From contig NZ_KB893182.1 of assembly GCF_000374025.1 (NCBI RefSeq), positions 117,819 through 181,818 on the forward strand: DNA of 64,000 bases, read 5' to 3'. Under the pieces are notes generated by a model. It worked only from the letters and a program-made list of their open reading frames with translations, was not told the DNA's origin and ran no database searches. This document shows positions 62,780-64,000 of this stretch, one piece after another. A program made the translations under genes and the position numbers. This DNA is from Spirosoma panaciterrae DSM 21099. GTDB lineage: Bacteria > Bacteroidota > Bacteroidia > Cytophagales > Spirosomataceae. Each line of letters starts with the position of its first letter. Position 1 is the stretch's first letter.

Positions 62780-63398
62780 AATGGAAATCACACTTCCTAG
62801 GGTCTATAATGGTTTCGTAAGTGAAGCTATTATGAATTTAAAATATGGAGTTAAATCGAAGCAAGATTTTTGGACGATAGAAGAGCAGGCTTCAGAATTG
62901 AGCCCAGAAGAGCAGTATGAGTTTTTAAAGAGAATACGGGACGGACTTATTGCAAGTTCAACAGAGCATGCTAAAGTCTGCCAAAATCCTGCTTATTGCG
63001 AAGAGTCAATTGGATCGGAGCAGAGCATTAATTCTCTTAATAAAAGGATGGATGCACTTGCGCCAAAAGTTAAACCTCAATTATTGCAACCGGCTATTGA
63101 TGAAACCGTAAGTCACCCTATCGAACATTCAGCAGCCCGTCAGGTATTAGCAATGAGATTTCTGCTTGAATATGCTAAGATCAAAGTAAATAATGATAGA
63201 GCTGGACAAAGATTAATGCACTTCTTCACTGGGAAAAGCCCAGACAATCTTTACAAACTTTGGCGTAACCCTTATAATAAAGATCTTTTCACTGCTGAGG
63301 TTGAAGATCTACGATTCGTCAGAAATATATTTGAAGATTTAGGCGCAATGGAAATAGTAAAAATGATTAGTAATGAGATAGATAACCCTAATAGATAA
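62772..63398 (+). CDS. hypothetical protein of the mobile element
   Basis: A 208-residue protein of unknown family; the start is uncertain (ATG at 62772 or 62781) but overlaps or abuts the integrase stop, so it is coupled to it. No motif is recognised; it looks mainly helical and soluble with many charged residues (WTIEEQASELSPEEQYEFLK). It ends before a terminator hairpin. AT-rich codon use is like the integrase. Confidence 0.6.
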   Translation: MHKMEITLPRVYNGFVSEAIMNLKYGVKSKQDFWTIEEQASELSPEEQYEFLKRIRDGLIASSTEHAKVCQNPAYCEESIGSEQSINSLNKRMDALAPKVKPQLLQPAIDETVSHPIEHSAARQVLAMRFLLEYAKIKVNNDRAGQRLMHFFTGKSPDNLYKLWRNPYNKDLFTAEVEDLRFVRNIFEDLGAMEIVKMISNEIDNPNR

Positions 63399-63400
63399 GA

Positions 63401-63430
63401 AGTTGGGTAACCTTGTTGGGTTACCCAACT
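63401..63430 (+). terminator. Rho-independent terminator
   Basis: AGTTGGGTAACC (63401-63412) and GGTTACCCAACT (63419-63430) form a perfect 12-bp stem with a 6-base loop, followed by CCGTTTTT. It ends the integrase transcription unit. Confidence 0.75.
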
Positions 63431-63449
63431 CCGTTTTTGGCCTAAATCT

Positions 63450-63485
63450 TTGGCTCAACGAAACACCAAATAATCGTTGAGCCAA
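63450..63485 (+). promoter_or_regulatory. perfect 12-bp inverted repeat over the start of the excisionase-like gene
   Basis: TTGGCTCAACGA (63450-63461) and TCGTTGAGCCAA (63474-63485) are exact complements with a 12-base spacer. The right arm ends on the A of the ATG at 63485, so the hairpin could hide the ribosome-binding region, or the site could be an operator for the HTH protein itself. Confidence 0.55.
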
Positions 63486-63751
63486 TGCAAAACGTTGTTT
63501 TCACCCAACTATCAATTCCAGAAGTTCGACAACTGCTACGACAAGAGCTGGAACAATTTTTTACGGATCGCCCGTTTGTCTCGTCAACCTCAACTCTACC
63601 TATTGAGGACTTATACACCCGTCAGGAGACAGCCCAAAAGTTAAAAATAAGCTTGCCTACACTAGACGATTACACCCGACGTGGAATCATTCGTGGTTGT
63701 CGCGTTGGTCGTCGTGTGCTGTATCGTCCTGAATGGGGTGGTCCCGTTTAG
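63485..63751 (+). CDS. excisionase-like HTH protein, cut short by an IS insertion
   Basis: An 88-codon frame. Residues 40-80 read as a MerR/excisionase-type HTH: YTRQETAQKLKISLPTLDDYTRRG and GCRVGRRVLYR. The natural end of such proteins (a short acidic tail) is replaced by WGGPV, encoded by the IS terminus from about 63734. So the original gene was longer or ended differently. Activity as Xis is likely lost or altered. Confidence 0.65.
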   Translation: MQNVVFTQLSIPEVRQLLRQELEQFFTDRPFVSSTSTLPIEDLYTRQETAQKLKISLPTLDDYTRRGIIRGCRVGRRVLYRPEWGGPV

Positions 63752-64000
63752 CCGGACACTTTACTTATGAGAGTTTGACAAAACAGTTTGATAAAATTGG
63801 TTTTCAAAGTCAATCGGTGAACGGTAGCCTAACGACGAGTGCAGCCGACGCACGTTATAATACCCTTCAATATAGTTAAACAACTCAGCACGGGCATCAT
63901 CTAGACTCATAAAACAGCCATCCTCCAGCAACTCGGCTTTTAAGCGTCCCCAAAAAGACTCAGCATGCGCGTTTTGATAGGGATTATCAGCTTCCGCCAT
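63734..64000 (-). mobile_element. end of an IS3-family insertion sequence
   Basis: Sequence starting TGGGGTGGTCCCGTTTAGCC at 63734 has the form of an IS3-type terminal repeat (TG end, GGACACTTTA nearby) and leads into a transposase C-terminus. The other end is outside the window. Confidence 0.65.
63761..64000 (-). CDS. IS3-family transposase OrfB (C-terminal 79 residues)
   Basis: The frame is open at the right edge. The last catalytic Glu of the DDE domain is in NAHAESFWGRLKAELL, followed by YYNVRRLHSSLGYRSP, which is typical for IS3-type integrase cores. The N-terminal part and OrfA lie beyond 64000. Confidence 0.88.
   Translation of the reverse strand: MAEADNPYQNAHAESFWGRLKAELLEDGCFMSLDDARAELFNYIEGYYNVRRLHSSLGYRSPIDFENQFYQTVLSNSHK

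Larger units (their letters stand above)
61327..64000. mobile_element. left end of an integrated element (integrative element or prophage), truncated by the window
   Basis: From the tRNA-like fragment rightwards the sequence changes to AT-rich coding DNA with an integrase, an unknown gene and an excisionase-like HTH gene. Two CCGTCAACA repeats at 61442-61450 and 61454-61462, 12 bp apart, could be arm-type binding sites. The far end lies outside the window. An IS3-family copy has jumped into it. Confidence 0.6.

Noticed and set aside
1..64000. CRISPR arrays, rRNA genes and complete tRNA genes
   Set aside because: No regularly spaced repeats with spacers, and no rRNA or full tRNA sequence was seen.

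Overview
The window looks like chromosomal DNA of a Bacteroidota member, most likely Cytophagales and close to Spirosoma. The reasons are a SusC/SusD pair, ECF sigma factors without Shine-Dalgarno-type spacing, a Bacteroidota-type arsenosugar cluster, GYF_2 and DUF805 proteins, and roughly 50% GC outside the right end. This assignment rests on gene content only; no rRNA gene is present.

Layout. 1-9043: arsenosugar-type cluster, with the radical SAM protein ArsS, a peroxidase-like protein, SDR, epimerase, glycosyltransferase and outer-membrane barrel on the minus strand, then DUF547, FAD oxidoreductase, 4Fe-4S membrane protein and DUF6134-like protein on the plus strand. 9232-14139: a sigma/anti-sigma operon carrying a membrane protein and a secreted S41 protease, followed by a secreted aspartic protease that shares the S41 protease's N-terminal domain. 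14676-22298: SusC/SusD, sodium:solute symporter and a divergent metallophosphoesterase, with an ECF sigma gene facing away. 22488-30494: RND efflux operon with its two-component system and a three-copy 11-bp operator candidate. 30854-33319: a GH95 alpha-L-fucosidase-type enzyme.

34081-60928 is the striking part: a 27-kb island of eukaryotic-like phospho-signalling. It has three intact Ser/Thr kinases, one decayed kinase and one minimal kinase-like protein. It also has two membrane PP2C phosphatases, five FHA-type proteins (one fused to a PrsW-like protease), an exported caspase-fold protein, a sigma/anti-sigma pair, two GYF_2 proteins, and a new family of three small exported proteins. The kinases and phosphatases are transmembrane, with different repeat domains at the C-terminus (Sel1, CD225, WG, beta-helix). 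A minus-strand operon inside it encodes an FhaA-like protein, a 27-residue membrane peptide, a PstP-like phosphatase and a RodA-PBP fusion. This is the same logic as the actinobacterial fhaA-pstP-rodA-pbpA-pknAB locus that controls cell-wall growth. Four sites with the form CAYTGAC-N16-GGATATA stand before four genes of the island and define a candidate island promoter, probably read by the island's own sigma factor.

61311-64000 is the edge of an integrated element. A tRNA-3'-end-like fragment followed by a minus-strand terminator is followed by a tyrosine integrase, an unknown AT-rich gene and an excisionase-like HTH gene cut by an IS3-family insertion that runs off the window.
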